A DNA stretch of 55,314 bases from an uncultured Alphaproteobacteria bacterium (GCA_902526865.1 CABZMK010000007.1:1-55314); one strand, 5' to 3'. Positions 18,482-27,098 are shown, numbered from the stretch's first letter. Notes: generated by a model from the sequence alone, not told the origin. A program made the numbers and translations.

Positions 18482-19094
18482 AGACAAAATTTTAGGCATG
18501 ATACTCTCAGGCGGTTTATCAAGAAGAATGGGTTCTGACAAAACTTTTAAGAAAATTTCAGGTGAAAATTTGATTCAACATACAATCAAGAGATCTATAA
18601 AACAGGTTGGAAGATTAATCGTGAATTCAAATAATTCTAATAAAATTTCTAAGAACCTTGACTCAATTATGATTATAAATGATTGTATTCCTGGAAATTT
18701 TGGTCCTCTTGTAGGAATTTTGTCTGGTATTAAGTGGGCGAGACATCATTCAAAATATAATTGGTTGGTAAGTTTTCCCGTAGATTCTCCTTTTTTTCCA
18801 AATAATATTGTCAATAGATTCATTGAAGAGAGCGAAAATTATGAAATTCTAATGGCGGAATGTTCCAAAAGAGTCCATCCTGTTTTTTCAATGTGGAAAG
18901 TAGATGTAGAAATGGAAAATCAATTGTCAATTTTTTTGAATGCTGGTGGAAGGAAGATAGATGAATTTACCAAAAAATTTAAAACGAGGGTGGTAAAGTT
19001 TGAGGAATTTGGATATGATCCATTTTTTAATGTTAACACTATTGAAGACTTAAAACTTGCGAATGAAATATACGACAAATACTTCAAAGATTAA
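18474..19094 (+). CDS. mobA: Molybdenum cofactor guanylyltransferase
   Basis: Adds GMP to molybdopterin to give the MGD cofactor used by formate dehydrogenase (about 206 aa). The nucleotide-binding motif MILSGGLSRRMGSDKTF lies at the N-terminus, and VSFPVDSPFFP carries the metal-binding Asp. The start is uncertain. A TTG at 18474 has a GGAG nine bases upstream (18461-18464). A GTG at 18459 and an ATG at 18498 are alternatives. All but the last overlap fdhD. It ends 2 bases before the transporter. Confidence 0.9.
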   Translation: MNKDKILGMILSGGLSRRMGSDKTFKKISGENLIQHTIKRSIKQVGRLIVNSNNSNKISKNLDSIMIINDCIPGNFGPLVGILSGIKWARHHSKYNWLVSFPVDSPFFPNNIVNRFIEESENYEILMAECSKRVHPVFSMWKVDVEMENQLSIFLNAGGRKIDEFTKKFKTRVVKFEEFGYDPFFNVNTIEDLKLANEIYDKYFKD

Positions 19095-19096
19095 AA

Positions 19097-20854
19097 ATGA
19101 GTTTTATAAATAAATTACACAAAAAAAATATAATCGCAAAACCTGGGTTCAATAGGTGGCTCGTGCCGCCAGCTTCTATTGCTATTCATTTGTGTATTGG
19201 ATCAGTTTACGCATGGAGTATGTTTAACCCAGCTTTGGTTAAAATTCTTGGAGTTGTAACATCTTCTGGAGATGACTGGAATCTAGGTCAAGTTGTTTGG
19301 ATTTTTTCTGTAGCGATTGTTAGTTTAGGATTAGCAGCAGCTTATGCTGGTAAATGGCTTGAGGAAGTTGGTCCCAGGATGGTTGGGTTTGTAGCAGCGT
19401 GTTGTTGGGGCGGGGGGTTTGTAATTGGCTCAATTGGAATCTTCCTCCAAGAAATGGGAGTTCAAATAACTTTATCTCTCCCAATGTTAAACGATGATCC
19501 AATAATGTTAAGTGTTGGGTTATATCTTCTGTATCTAGGCTATGGCGTAATTGGTGGAATTGGGTTGGGACTTGGTTATGTATCGCCAGTATCAACTTTA
19601 ATAAGATGGTTTCCAGATAGAAGAGGCATGGCAACTGGTATGGCTATAATGGGTTTTGGTGGTGGTGCTATGATTGCAAAAGTTACTATAGACAGGTTAT
19701 TAGCAAAATTTTACAAAGTTCCAGAGTATTTAGGAGACATAGATTCACTAAACCTAATAACGGAGGGCGGAAGAAGATTCGTAGATATTTCAGGAAACTT
19801 AGTTGAAGTTGTAATTGTTACGGTCAATGATTTAGCAAAAATGATAGTACCTGGAGATCCTGGGGTATATATCGTCGGAACCGGTTCAAGTGGTGCTGCC
19901 CAAACATTCCTTTTTTTGGGTATTGTTTATTTTATCATAATGACCATAGCTGCATTTTCTTACAGAGTTCCTCCTGAAGGATGGAAACCCAAAGGGTGGA
20001 CACCTCCAAAAGATTCAAAAAAGACAAGATTAATTACTAAAAATAACGTTCATATTGATCAAGCTTTAAAAACTCCACAATTCTACTTCTTATGGATTGT
20101 ACTTTGCTTTAACGTCACAGCTGGTATAGGAGTTATTGGGGTTGCTAAAACAATGATGATTGAAATTTTTGAACCAAGTTTACCAGCCATTGTAACCGCG
20201 GGGTTTGCCGGAACATACGTACTGATGATAAGTGTTTTTAACATGGTTGGAAGAATATTTTGGGCATCCATGTCAGACTTTATTGGAAGAAAACCCACAT
20301 ACTTTATCTTCTTTTCACTTGGAATACTGTTATACTTGTCAATTCCTTTTACTGCTAAAGCTATGAGTGTTGACCCTATTGTAACTTATCTTATACTTTT
20401 TTATGCAGCATCAATGGTGATTTTTACAATGTATGGTGGGGGCTTTGCAACAATTCCAGCTTACCTTGCTGATATTTTTGGGACAAGATATGTAGGAGGA
20501 ATTCATGGCAGACTTCTAACAGCTTGGTCAACAGCTGGAGTTTTAGGTCCCGTTGCAATTACTCAACTTAGACAAAACTCGGTAGACAGCGCTATTAATG
20601 ACCTTGTTTCCAAAATAAGTCCCGAAAAATTTACAGAAATTTATGGAGCTTCCATAGCAAATTTATCGCTTTTGGTTCAAGAAAAAACAGTTACAATATC
20701 TAACTTAATGCCTCATATGCCAAGTGGCACCATCAATCCATCAACAACATTATATAATTCCACAATGTTTGCCATGGCTGGTTTATTGGCCATAGCTTTT
20801 GTTTCCAACCTTTTAATAGGTCCGGTAAACGAAAAACACCATATGAAAGAATAA
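19097..20854 (+). CDS. OFA-family MFS transporter (oxalate/formate antiporter-like)
   Basis: 585-aa inner-membrane protein with about 12 hydrophobic segments. Family features include the N-terminal NRWLVPPASIAIHLCIGSVYAWS and the conserved GLGLGYVSPVSTLIRWFPDRRGMATG region between helices 4 and 5. A long central loop of about 70 residues (roughly residues 205-270) makes it larger than the classic 420-aa OxlT. Sited between mobA and the formate dehydrogenase genes, it most likely moves formate or oxalate. Family members also carry other small carboxylates, so the substrate is inferred from context. Confidence 0.85.
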   Translation: MSFINKLHKKNIIAKPGFNRWLVPPASIAIHLCIGSVYAWSMFNPALVKILGVVTSSGDDWNLGQVVWIFSVAIVSLGLAAAYAGKWLEEVGPRMVGFVAACCWGGGFVIGSIGIFLQEMGVQITLSLPMLNDDPIMLSVGLYLLYLGYGVIGGIGLGLGYVSPVSTLIRWFPDRRGMATGMAIMGFGGGAMIAKVTIDRLLAKFYKVPEYLGDIDSLNLITEGGRRFVDISGNLVEVVIVTVNDLAKMIVPGDPGVYIVGTGSSGAAQTFLFLGIVYFIIMTIAAFSYRVPPEGWKPKGWTPPKDSKKTRLITKNNVHIDQALKTPQFYFLWIVLCFNVTAGIGVIGVAKTMMIEIFEPSLPAIVTAGFAGTYVLMISVFNMVGRIFWASMSDFIGRKPTYFIFFSLGILLYLSIPFTAKAMSVDPIVTYLILFYAASMVIFTMYGGGFATIPAYLADIFGTRYVGGIHGRLLTAWSTAGVLGPVAITQLRQNSVDSAINDLVSKISPEKFTEIYGASIANLSLLVQEKTVTISNLMPHMPSGTINPSTTLYNSTMFAMAGLLAIAFVSNLLIGPVNEKHHMKE

Positions 20855-20860
20855 ATTCGA

Positions 20861-23629
20861 CTAGGCTGTTAACTTTTCAATTTTTGCTGCACAATATTTA
20901 AGTTCTGGAATCTTACCGTCTGGGTCTAATGCTTGATTGGTCAACAAATTAGCTGGAGCATTTTCAAAACAAAAAGGCATGAAAACCATCCCATCTGGGA
21001 TCATTTTGTCGAACCTGACTTTAACATTAACTTTTCCTCTTCTTGTGGATAATTCCACTGTTTCATCCTGTGTGAAATTATTCTTTTTCATATCGTTTCT
21101 AGAAATATGAACATATGGTTGAGGTTCTAAAGTATTTAAAACTTTTGATCTTGATGTCATGGACCCGGTATGCCAATGTTCAAGAAGACGCCCTGTAGTT
21201 AAAACAAGAGGATAGCTTTTATCAGGTGTCTCGTCGGGCGAAATAAGTTTTGCGGGAACTAGTCTTCCTTTTTTATTAGCAGTTGGAAAACCTTCTCCAA
21301 AGATTACTTCATTTCCTGGCTTATTTTTATCATCGCAAGGATAGGTGACAGCTCCTTCATTTACTAACCTTTCCCATGTAATATTTTTCATAGAATCCAT
21401 GCAACCACTTAGCTCATCATAGACTTCATCGGGCCCTGAATAATTCCAATTTAATCCCATTCTATTTGCTAATTCTTGAATTATCCATAAATCTTGTTTT
21501 GCTTCCCCTGGTGGGTTTACTGCTTTTCTAGCAAGTTGAACTCTTCTATCAGTATTTGTAAATGTCCCGGTCTTTTCAGGGAAAGCTGATGCAGGAAGTA
21601 CAATATCAGCTAGATAAGCTGTTTCTGTAAGAAATATATCTTGAACAATTAAGGTGTCTAACCTTGCAAGCGCTTCTCTTGCATGATTTGCATTTGGATC
21701 TGACATAGCAGGGTTCTCACCCATAACATATAAACCTTTAATTTCTTTGTTGTAGATGGATTCCATGATTTCAACAACAGTTAGACCTGGGTTAGGGTCA
21801 ATTTCACAATTCCAGTAATCCTCAAAAAATTTTACATTGTTAGCATCAGCAATAGGAAGATAATTTGGAAGAACCATTGGTATTAATCCAACATCTGATG
21901 CACCTTGAACATTATTTTGCCCTCTTAAGGGATGTAGTCCAGTTCCTGGTCTTCCCACGTTACCAGTGGTTAGTGCAAGTGAAATTAAACACCTAGAATT
22001 GTCTGTTCCGTGAATATGTTGTGAGATACCCATACCCCAGAAAATCATCGCAGATCTAGCGTTTGCAAAAAGTCTAGCAGTCTCTCTGATTTCATCTGGT
22101 TCAATGCCACATATGCTTGTCATTTCTTCAGGGGTAAAGTCTTTGACGTGTTCTTTTAACTCCAGATATCCATCAGTATTTTTTTCAATATATTGCCTGT
22201 CAACTAATCCTTCTTCGATGATGGTATTGAGCATTGCATTTAACAATGCCACGTCTGCACCTGGTTTGAATTGCAAACTTTTTTCTGCTATCCTTGTTAA
22301 ATCCTGTTTTCTTGGATCTAATATTATCAATTTAAGACCATTATTCTTGACAGCATTTTTGATAAATGTTGCTGCAACTGGATGGTTTTGTGTTGGTCTA
22401 CATCCAATTAAGATTGCAACCTCAGCATTTTTAACTTCTGAAACAGGAGCTGTGACAGCACCAGTGCCAATTGCCTCCATTAAAGCAGCTACGGACGATG
22501 CATGACACATTCTTGTGCAATGGTCAACATTGTTATTGTGAAAACCTGTTCTCACTAGTTTCTGGAACAAATAAGCTTCTTCATTTGAACCTTTGGCACA
22601 ACCAAAGCCAGCGAGTGCTCTTTTACCATTTTTCGAGTCCCTAATTTTTGTAAGCTTTTTAGCGGCTAAGTCTAAAGCCTCTTCCCAAGTTGCCTCACGA
22701 AAATGTGATAAAGGGTTAAGAGGATCGACTCTTTCTTTGGGATTTTTTGGAGCTCCTTCTTTTCTGATTAAAGGCTTTGTTATTCTTTCTGGGTTATGAA
22801 TATAGTCAAACCCAAATCTTCCTTTAACACATAATCTATTATTGTTGGCTGGTCCGTCTCTTCCATCTACTGATACAATTTTTTCATCCTTGATGTTATA
22901 GGTAAGTTGACACCCCACCCCGCAGTATGGACATAAAGAATCAACTTTTCTATCTGGTTTAACTATCTTCTTTCCTTTTTCATCTAAAAGATTTGACTCC
23001 ATTAATGCACCAGTTGGGCAAGCTTGTACGCATTCTCCACAACTTACGCAAGTTGAGTCACCCATAGGGTCATTGAAGTCAAAAATTACTTTTGAAGTAT
23101 GCCCTCTATTTCCCATACCAATAACGTCATTAACTTGAACTTCTCTGCAGGCTCTCACACAAAGGTTACAGTTTATGCATGCGTCAAGATTAACTGACAT
23201 GGCCACATGTGAGTTATCTGCTTTGGGTACTATCTCAGGATTTTTTCTATCGAATCTACTCTTTTTAACTTTTACTTTATCAGCCATTTGCCAAAAATGG
23301 GAGTCTGGATCGTGAGAAATTTCTCTTTTGGGTTGATCGGTTACCAACATTTCGATCACCATCTCCCTGGACTTAGTTGACCTTTCATCTTTTGTAAAAA
23401 CCTTGATTCCTTCTGCTGGTTCTCTTATGCAAGAAGCTGCTAAAACTCTCTCTCCCTCAATAGATACCATGCACGCTCTGCAATTTCCGTCAGCTCTATA
23501 TCCAGGTTTATCAGCGTGGCATAAATGTGGTAGAGTAGTCCCATATCTCTTGGCGACATTCCAGATTGATTCACCTTTTTGTGCCTCAACTGGAATATTG
23601 TCTATAAAAAACTTAATTGGCTTTTTCAT
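20861..23629 (-). CDS. fdhA: NAD-linked formate dehydrogenase, molybdenum catalytic alpha subunit
   Basis: 922 aa from the ATG at 23629, which has an AAGGA seven bases upstream; a TTG at 23644 is less likely. N-terminal 2Fe-2S ferredoxin cysteines are Cys37, 50, 53 and 67, followed by CINCNLCVRACRE and CVSCGECVQACP clusters and the 4Fe-4S motif CPYCGVGCQ. The Mo ligand is Cys375 in CTRMCHASSV, where some enzymes have selenocysteine. Next come the molybdopterin and MGD-binding domains (TTGRLLEHWHTGSMT). It oxidises formate to CO2 and passes electrons to the diaphorase encoded just upstream, which it overlaps by 17 bases. Confidence 0.95.
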   Translation of the reverse strand: MKKPIKFFIDNIPVEAQKGESIWNVAKRYGTTLPHLCHADKPGYRADGNCRACMVSIEGERVLAASCIREPAEGIKVFTKDERSTKSREMVIEMLVTDQPKREISHDPDSHFWQMADKVKVKKSRFDRKNPEIVPKADNSHVAMSVNLDACINCNLCVRACREVQVNDVIGMGNRGHTSKVIFDFNDPMGDSTCVSCGECVQACPTGALMESNLLDEKGKKIVKPDRKVDSLCPYCGVGCQLTYNIKDEKIVSVDGRDGPANNNRLCVKGRFGFDYIHNPERITKPLIRKEGAPKNPKERVDPLNPLSHFREATWEEALDLAAKKLTKIRDSKNGKRALAGFGCAKGSNEEAYLFQKLVRTGFHNNNVDHCTRMCHASSVAALMEAIGTGAVTAPVSEVKNAEVAILIGCRPTQNHPVAATFIKNAVKNNGLKLIILDPRKQDLTRIAEKSLQFKPGADVALLNAMLNTIIEEGLVDRQYIEKNTDGYLELKEHVKDFTPEEMTSICGIEPDEIRETARLFANARSAMIFWGMGISQHIHGTDNSRCLISLALTTGNVGRPGTGLHPLRGQNNVQGASDVGLIPMVLPNYLPIADANNVKFFEDYWNCEIDPNPGLTVVEIMESIYNKEIKGLYVMGENPAMSDPNANHAREALARLDTLIVQDIFLTETAYLADIVLPASAFPEKTGTFTNTDRRVQLARKAVNPPGEAKQDLWIIQELANRMGLNWNYSGPDEVYDELSGCMDSMKNITWERLVNEGAVTYPCDDKNKPGNEVIFGEGFPTANKKGRLVPAKLISPDETPDKSYPLVLTTGRLLEHWHTGSMTSRSKVLNTLEPQPYVHISRNDMKKNNFTQDETVELSTRRGKVNVKVRFDKMIPDGMVFMPFCFENAPANLLTNQALDPDGKIPELKYCAAKIEKLTA

Positions 23630-25856
23630 ATATGTCCTTGCCAAAGTACTTGAGTGCGCATCTTATAGGATTTCCTGCTGCTTGACCTAAACCACAAATA
23701 GATGCGTCGCCCATCATATCAACTAGTTCATTTAAAAGTTTTTTATCCCAATTATTTTTCTCTAAAAGTTTCACTGCTTTTTCTGTTCCAACTCTGCATG
23801 GAGTGCATTGTCCACAGCTTTCATCCTCAAAAAACTTTAGTAAATTCAACACTACTTTAGTTATATCATCTTTATCAGAAAAAACAACAATTGCCCCTGA
23901 ACCAATGAAACATCCGTGCTCTTCTAAAGTTCCGAAGTCAAGAGGAATATCAGCCATGCTACTTGGAAGCAAACCACCAGATGCTCCACCTGGAAGATAC
24001 CCATAAAATTTATGTCCATCCTCCATACCACCGCAATAGTCATTTATTAGCTGATTCATTGTTACACCTGCTGGTGCAATTTTTACTCCTGGTTTTTTTA
24101 CTCTTCCAGATACAGAATAGCTATGAGGACCTAACCTATCGTTGGTACCTTGAGACGAATACCATTGTGAGCCATTTTCTATGATGTCTCTTACCCAGTA
24201 AACAGTTTCAATATTATGGTTTAAGGTGGGTTTTCCGAACAAACCTACTTTGGATATAAATGGTGGTTTATGCCGCGGCAGACCTCTTTTGCCTTCTATA
24301 GATTCAATCATCGCTGATTCTTCGCCACATATATATGCTCCCGCACCTCTTCTTAAGTGGATGATTGTCTCTTTATCAACAATATTCTTTTTTCTAAGCT
24401 TATCTAATTCTCTTATTATTTTATCTCTAATTCCAGGGTACTCATCCCTTAAATAAATATATACATCTTTTGCCTCAACAGCCCATGCAGCAATCAGCAT
24501 ACCCTCGAAAAATTTATGAAGATTTTGTTCTAAATAAAGTTTATCTTTAAAAGTACCTGGTTCCCCTTCGTCCCCATTAATAGTCATTAGTCTTGGTCCT
24601 GGTTCCATTCTTACGAACTTCCATTTTTGTCCTGAAGGGAATCCCGCTCCCCCCATTCCTTTAAGCCCAGCTTCCTGAAGAATGTTTATCACAGATTCAA
24701 CGTTGAGTTTACCCTGATAACATTTTTTTAGAATTTTATATCCCCCATTTTTTATATATTCCTCAAAGGAAACCCCTTCAATAATTTGGGAATGTGTTTC
24801 TCTTTTTCTTATTGCACTATCAATTGATTTGATGGAACATTTTTTTAAATGGTTGTGACCAACTTCACATGCCGGAGCGGAGTCACAGAGGCCCATACAA
24901 GGTGCTCTCAAGATCCTAACTTCATCCGAATTATGATATTTTTTTCGTAAATTTTTTAATAAAAGGTCTGATCCTTTAAGTTCGCATGTTAAGCTGTCAC
25001 AAACTCTAACTGTAATTTCAGGAGGTGATGGTTCATTGTCGTCCATTACATCAAAATGTGCATAAAAGGAGGCAACTTCGAAGGCTTCAGCAAATGGAAT
25101 TTTCATAATATCTGATAGAGCAGCTAAATGACCTTTTTTAATACATCTGTATTTATCTTGAATCAAATGAAGATACTCAATAAGTAAATCTCTTCTGATG
25201 GGAGTACCATTAATTAAGCTTCGAACGTCTTCGATTGATTTTTGATCTAAAGTTCTGCCTTTGGGATACGGAACATATTGTTTTTTGATTTTTACTCTTA
25301 GTTGGGTGCTTTCGGGGAATTTAGGAAGCTCTTTGATAATATCTTCTTCAAGTGCGATATTCAAAATTTTACGAATGAGTGTTAGATATTTTTTCTGTGA
25401 ATTTATTTTAAAACCTTTATCAACCAAGAGGTTTATAAAATTTGAAATTGTTAAGAAATTAACCTCAGATATATCTAATTCAGCAAAGTATGGTAGCAAA
25501 TCATTTTCGATTCTATATTTATCATTGTTAAACTGGCTGAGTGAATAATCATTGTTTTTAACTCTTTGATCGTTTATGTGAATTAATTTGTTGGCATACC
25601 TTGCAAAGGTGTGATCAGTCGGAAAGTCTCCCATTTTTTTTTTAACAATTAAATCTTCGTAAAAGTCTTTTGCAAATCTCATAGCCTCTGATTGATTTTC
25701 AGTTTTTGTTGATTTTCTTATTTTAATGGTGCCTTTTGGTGCAATGTAAGTAGAAAAATGCACCCAGTAGAATCGAGATTTTCCGTGTTTTACAAGTTTT
25801 AGAGATGAAGGATATCCCTTTATTTGTAATAATTCTTTGTAAGCAAATTTCCCCAC
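23613..25856 (-). CDS. fdsB: Formate dehydrogenase beta subunit (NuoE-NuoF fusion) with integrase-like N-terminal domain
   Basis: 747-aa chimera. Residues ~200-350 are NuoE-like, with 2Fe-2S ligands Cys286, 291, 320 and 324. Residues ~380-747 are NuoF-like: FMN/NADH motifs KGMGGAGFPSG and GDEGEPGTFKD, and the 4Fe-4S motif CGQCTPCR with a later Cys721. Residues 1 to about 185 instead resemble the N-terminal SAM-like/core-binding part of a tyrosine integrase (IRKSTKTENQSEAMRFAKDF; YLTLIRKILNIALEEDII) without its catalytic domain. It starts at a GTG with AGGAG eight bases upstream. No in-frame ATG or GTG lies between residues 76 and 250, so the diaphorase is probably translated as the fusion. 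Confidence 0.92.
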   Translation of the reverse strand: MGKFAYKELLQIKGYPSSLKLVKHGKSRFYWVHFSTYIAPKGTIKIRKSTKTENQSEAMRFAKDFYEDLIVKKKMGDFPTDHTFARYANKLIHINDQRVKNNDYSLSQFNNDKYRIENDLLPYFAELDISEVNFLTISNFINLLVDKGFKINSQKKYLTLIRKILNIALEEDIIKELPKFPESTQLRVKIKKQYVPYPKGRTLDQKSIEDVRSLINGTPIRRDLLIEYLHLIQDKYRCIKKGHLAALSDIMKIPFAEAFEVASFYAHFDVMDDNEPSPPEITVRVCDSLTCELKGSDLLLKNLRKKYHNSDEVRILRAPCMGLCDSAPACEVGHNHLKKCSIKSIDSAIRKRETHSQIIEGVSFEEYIKNGGYKILKKCYQGKLNVESVINILQEAGLKGMGGAGFPSGQKWKFVRMEPGPRLMTINGDEGEPGTFKDKLYLEQNLHKFFEGMLIAAWAVEAKDVYIYLRDEYPGIRDKIIRELDKLRKKNIVDKETIIHLRRGAGAYICGEESAMIESIEGKRGLPRHKPPFISKVGLFGKPTLNHNIETVYWVRDIIENGSQWYSSQGTNDRLGPHSYSVSGRVKKPGVKIAPAGVTMNQLINDYCGGMEDGHKFYGYLPGGASGGLLPSSMADIPLDFGTLEEHGCFIGSGAIVVFSDKDDITKVVLNLLKFFEDESCGQCTPCRVGTEKAVKLLEKNNWDKKLLNELVDMMGDASICGLGQAAGNPIRCALKYFGKDIYEKAN
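25302..25856 (-). mobile_element. Tyrosine-integrase remnant fused to the formate dehydrogenase beta gene
   Basis: Approximate extent of the integrase-derived coding segment (about 185 codons). It has the layout of phage/island integrases: an N-terminal beta-rich arm-binding region (FYWVHFSTYIAPKGTIKIRK), then a four-helix core-binding domain ending in ILNIALEEDIIKELPKFP. The catalytic R-H-R-Y domain is absent, so it cannot recombine DNA. The boundary with the diaphorase is placed near PKFPES/PYPKGR and is good only to about 15 residues. Domain identity is judged by eye. Confidence 0.7.
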
Positions 25857-25864
25857 TTCTAACT

Positions 25865-25869
25865 CTCCT
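25865..25869 (-). promoter_or_regulatory. Strong Shine-Dalgarno site for the integrase-diaphorase fusion
   Basis: Read on the minus strand this is AGGAG, eight bases before the GTG at 25856. It shows that translation is set to begin at the integrase-like N-terminus and not at the diaphorase domain. Confidence 0.65.
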
Positions 25870-25905
25870 AAAACTAATATAATAACAATTTATTCAAAGT
25901 CAAAC

Positions 25906-26095
25906 GTAGTCCACCAATATTTTTTTACAAAAATTCATGAAATTTCGAAGTCCCTGTATTTCTGGGAGTTTGCGAAAAAAATACAATTTTCAAGAATCCA
26001 GTGTCAATATGGTAATTATTCGTTATAATTCAGCGATTTAGCAAGCTTAAGGAATATTCTGGAAAAAAAAGTAGTCCTTTGGGTAGTCCACTAAT
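25906..26095 (+). repeat. Three GTAGTCC direct repeats upstream of the integrase-like segment
   Basis: GTAGTCCACCAAT at 25906-25918, GTAGTCCTTT at 26071-26080 and GTAGTCCACTAAT at 26083-26095. The outer two copies differ by one base over 13. All have the same orientation and lie in the 242-base gap between the integrase-like start and gmhB. Short direct repeats here are what arm-type integrase binding sites or attachment-site remnants would look like. No other function is evident. Confidence 0.5.
25944..25976. repeat. Imperfect inverted repeat upstream of the integrase-diaphorase fusion
   Basis: TTCGAAGTCCC on the left faces GGGAGTTTGCGAA on the right around a centre GTATTTC. The arms align with two one-base bulges and one mismatch. 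It could be a recombinase core site, an operator for the formate dehydrogenase operon or a hairpin in its leader. The sequence alone does not decide. Confidence 0.4.
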
Positions 26096-26098
26096 TTA

Positions 26099-26614
26099 TT
26101 AAAAATTAGTTTCATTTAAAATTTCTTTTATAAAGTCCTTAAGGTTTTTTTTATTAAATAAAAAGCCTTTAATTTCTGCATTTTTTGCAGCCTCAAGGTC
26201 ACTTGGCTTATCACCAATCATGAAACATTTAGTTTTATCTAAATTATATTTTTTTATTGCTTCATTAATCATTTTCGGCGAGGGTTTTCTTCTGGAGTTG
26301 TGATCACAAGTAGGCAAATCTTCAGAAAAAAAAAAATCATCGATTTGAACATCTTCTTTATTAAGTATTTTATTCATCCACTTATGTAAATTTATTACAT
26401 CATTCGCAGTGTAATAACCTCTGCCAACTCCAGATTGATTTGTTATAACAATAATAAGAAAATTATTTTTTTTTAATAATTTTACACCTTCAATTGCTCC
26501 ATCAATCCATCTGAAGTCCTTACTTTTATGAAGATATCCAATATCTTCATTAAGGACTCCATCTCTATCTAAAAAGCATGCTTTATTAATTTTTTTAAAT
26601 TTTTCTTGATTCAT
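26099..26614 (-). CDS. gmhB: D,D-heptose 1,7-bisphosphate phosphatase-like HAD protein
   Basis: 171 aa from the ATG at 26614; an in-frame start at 26641 adds nine residues unlike the family. HAD motifs: ACFLDRDGVLNED with the nucleophile Asp, IVITNQSGVGRGYY, SRRKPSPKMI and MIGDKPSDLEAA. It acts in ADP-heptose synthesis for LPS or in a related histidinol-phosphatase-like role. The zinc-binding loop of GmhB (CxH...CxC before RKP) is reduced to LPTCDHNSRRKP, so the metal site is missing. It is divergent from dksA. Confidence 0.85.
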   Translation of the reverse strand: MNQEKFKKINKACFLDRDGVLNEDIGYLHKSKDFRWIDGAIEGVKLLKKNNFLIIVITNQSGVGRGYYTANDVINLHKWMNKILNKEDVQIDDFFFSEDLPTCDHNSRRKPSPKMINEAIKKYNLDKTKCFMIGDKPSDLEAAKNAEIKGFLFNKKNLKDFIKEILNETNF

Positions 26615-26660
26615 TTTTTTTCGAATATAATTATAGTGCAATAAATTATAATGTTGAAAT

Positions 26661-27089
26661 ATGGTTAAAAAAAAAAAAATTAACGGTTCTTACACGCCAT
26701 CCGAAAAAGAAAAGTTCATGAGTTCAAAGCAGTTGAAATTCTTTAAACAGTTATTGAGTGACTGGAAAGATGACCTTCTCCAAGGTTCATCTCTAACAAT
26801 AAATAATCTCAAAGAAGAATCATCCAATAAACCGGATAATGCTGACAGAGCTTCAATTGAATCAGAGAGAAGTTTAGAGTTAAGAACAAGAGATAGAGAG
26901 CGGAAATTAATTAGTAAAATAAATAAAGCACTTAGAAAGATTGAAGATGGAACGTATGGTTATTGTGAAGAAACCAATCAACCTATCTCTTTAAAAAGAC
27001 TAATAGCCAGACCAATAGCAACATTGTCATTAGAAGCTCAAGAATCTCATGAAAAATCAGAAAAAATTTATAAAGAAAAAGAATATTAA
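26661..27089 (+). CDS. dksA: DksA-family RNA polymerase-binding regulator
   Basis: 142 aa. A coiled-coil region carries NADRASIESERSLELRTRDRERKL, matching the DksA tip with its acidic residues, followed by KALRKIEDGTYGYCEETN and RPIATLSLEAQESHE. Only one of the four zinc-finger cysteines remains (in YGYCEE); the others are Thr, Ser and Ala. This pattern is usual in alphaproteobacterial DksA and in zinc-independent DksA2 proteins. It modulates rRNA and amino-acid promoters with ppGpp in the cytoplasm. 64 bases upstream of recA. Confidence 0.92.
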   Translation: MVKKKKINGSYTPSEKEKFMSSKQLKFFKQLLSDWKDDLLQGSSLTINNLKEESSNKPDNADRASIESERSLELRTRDRERKLISKINKALRKIEDGTYGYCEETNQPISLKRLIARPIATLSLEAQESHEKSEKIYKEKEY

Positions 27090-27098
27090 TTAATCTAT

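Noticed and set aside
22104-22505. 133-codon plus-strand open frame.
   Set aside because: Antisense to the conserved molybdopterin domain of formate dehydrogenase; no start signal or family features.
22485-22520. Possible selenocysteine codon in the formate dehydrogenase alpha subunit.
   Set aside because: The metal-ligand position is encoded by a Cys codon, with no in-frame TGA.
25943-25976. TTCGAAG followed by TCCC looked like the T-loop of a tRNA 3' end, which would be a classic integrase attachment site.
   Set aside because: The flanking bases do not pair as a T stem in either orientation, and no acceptor end or CCA follows.
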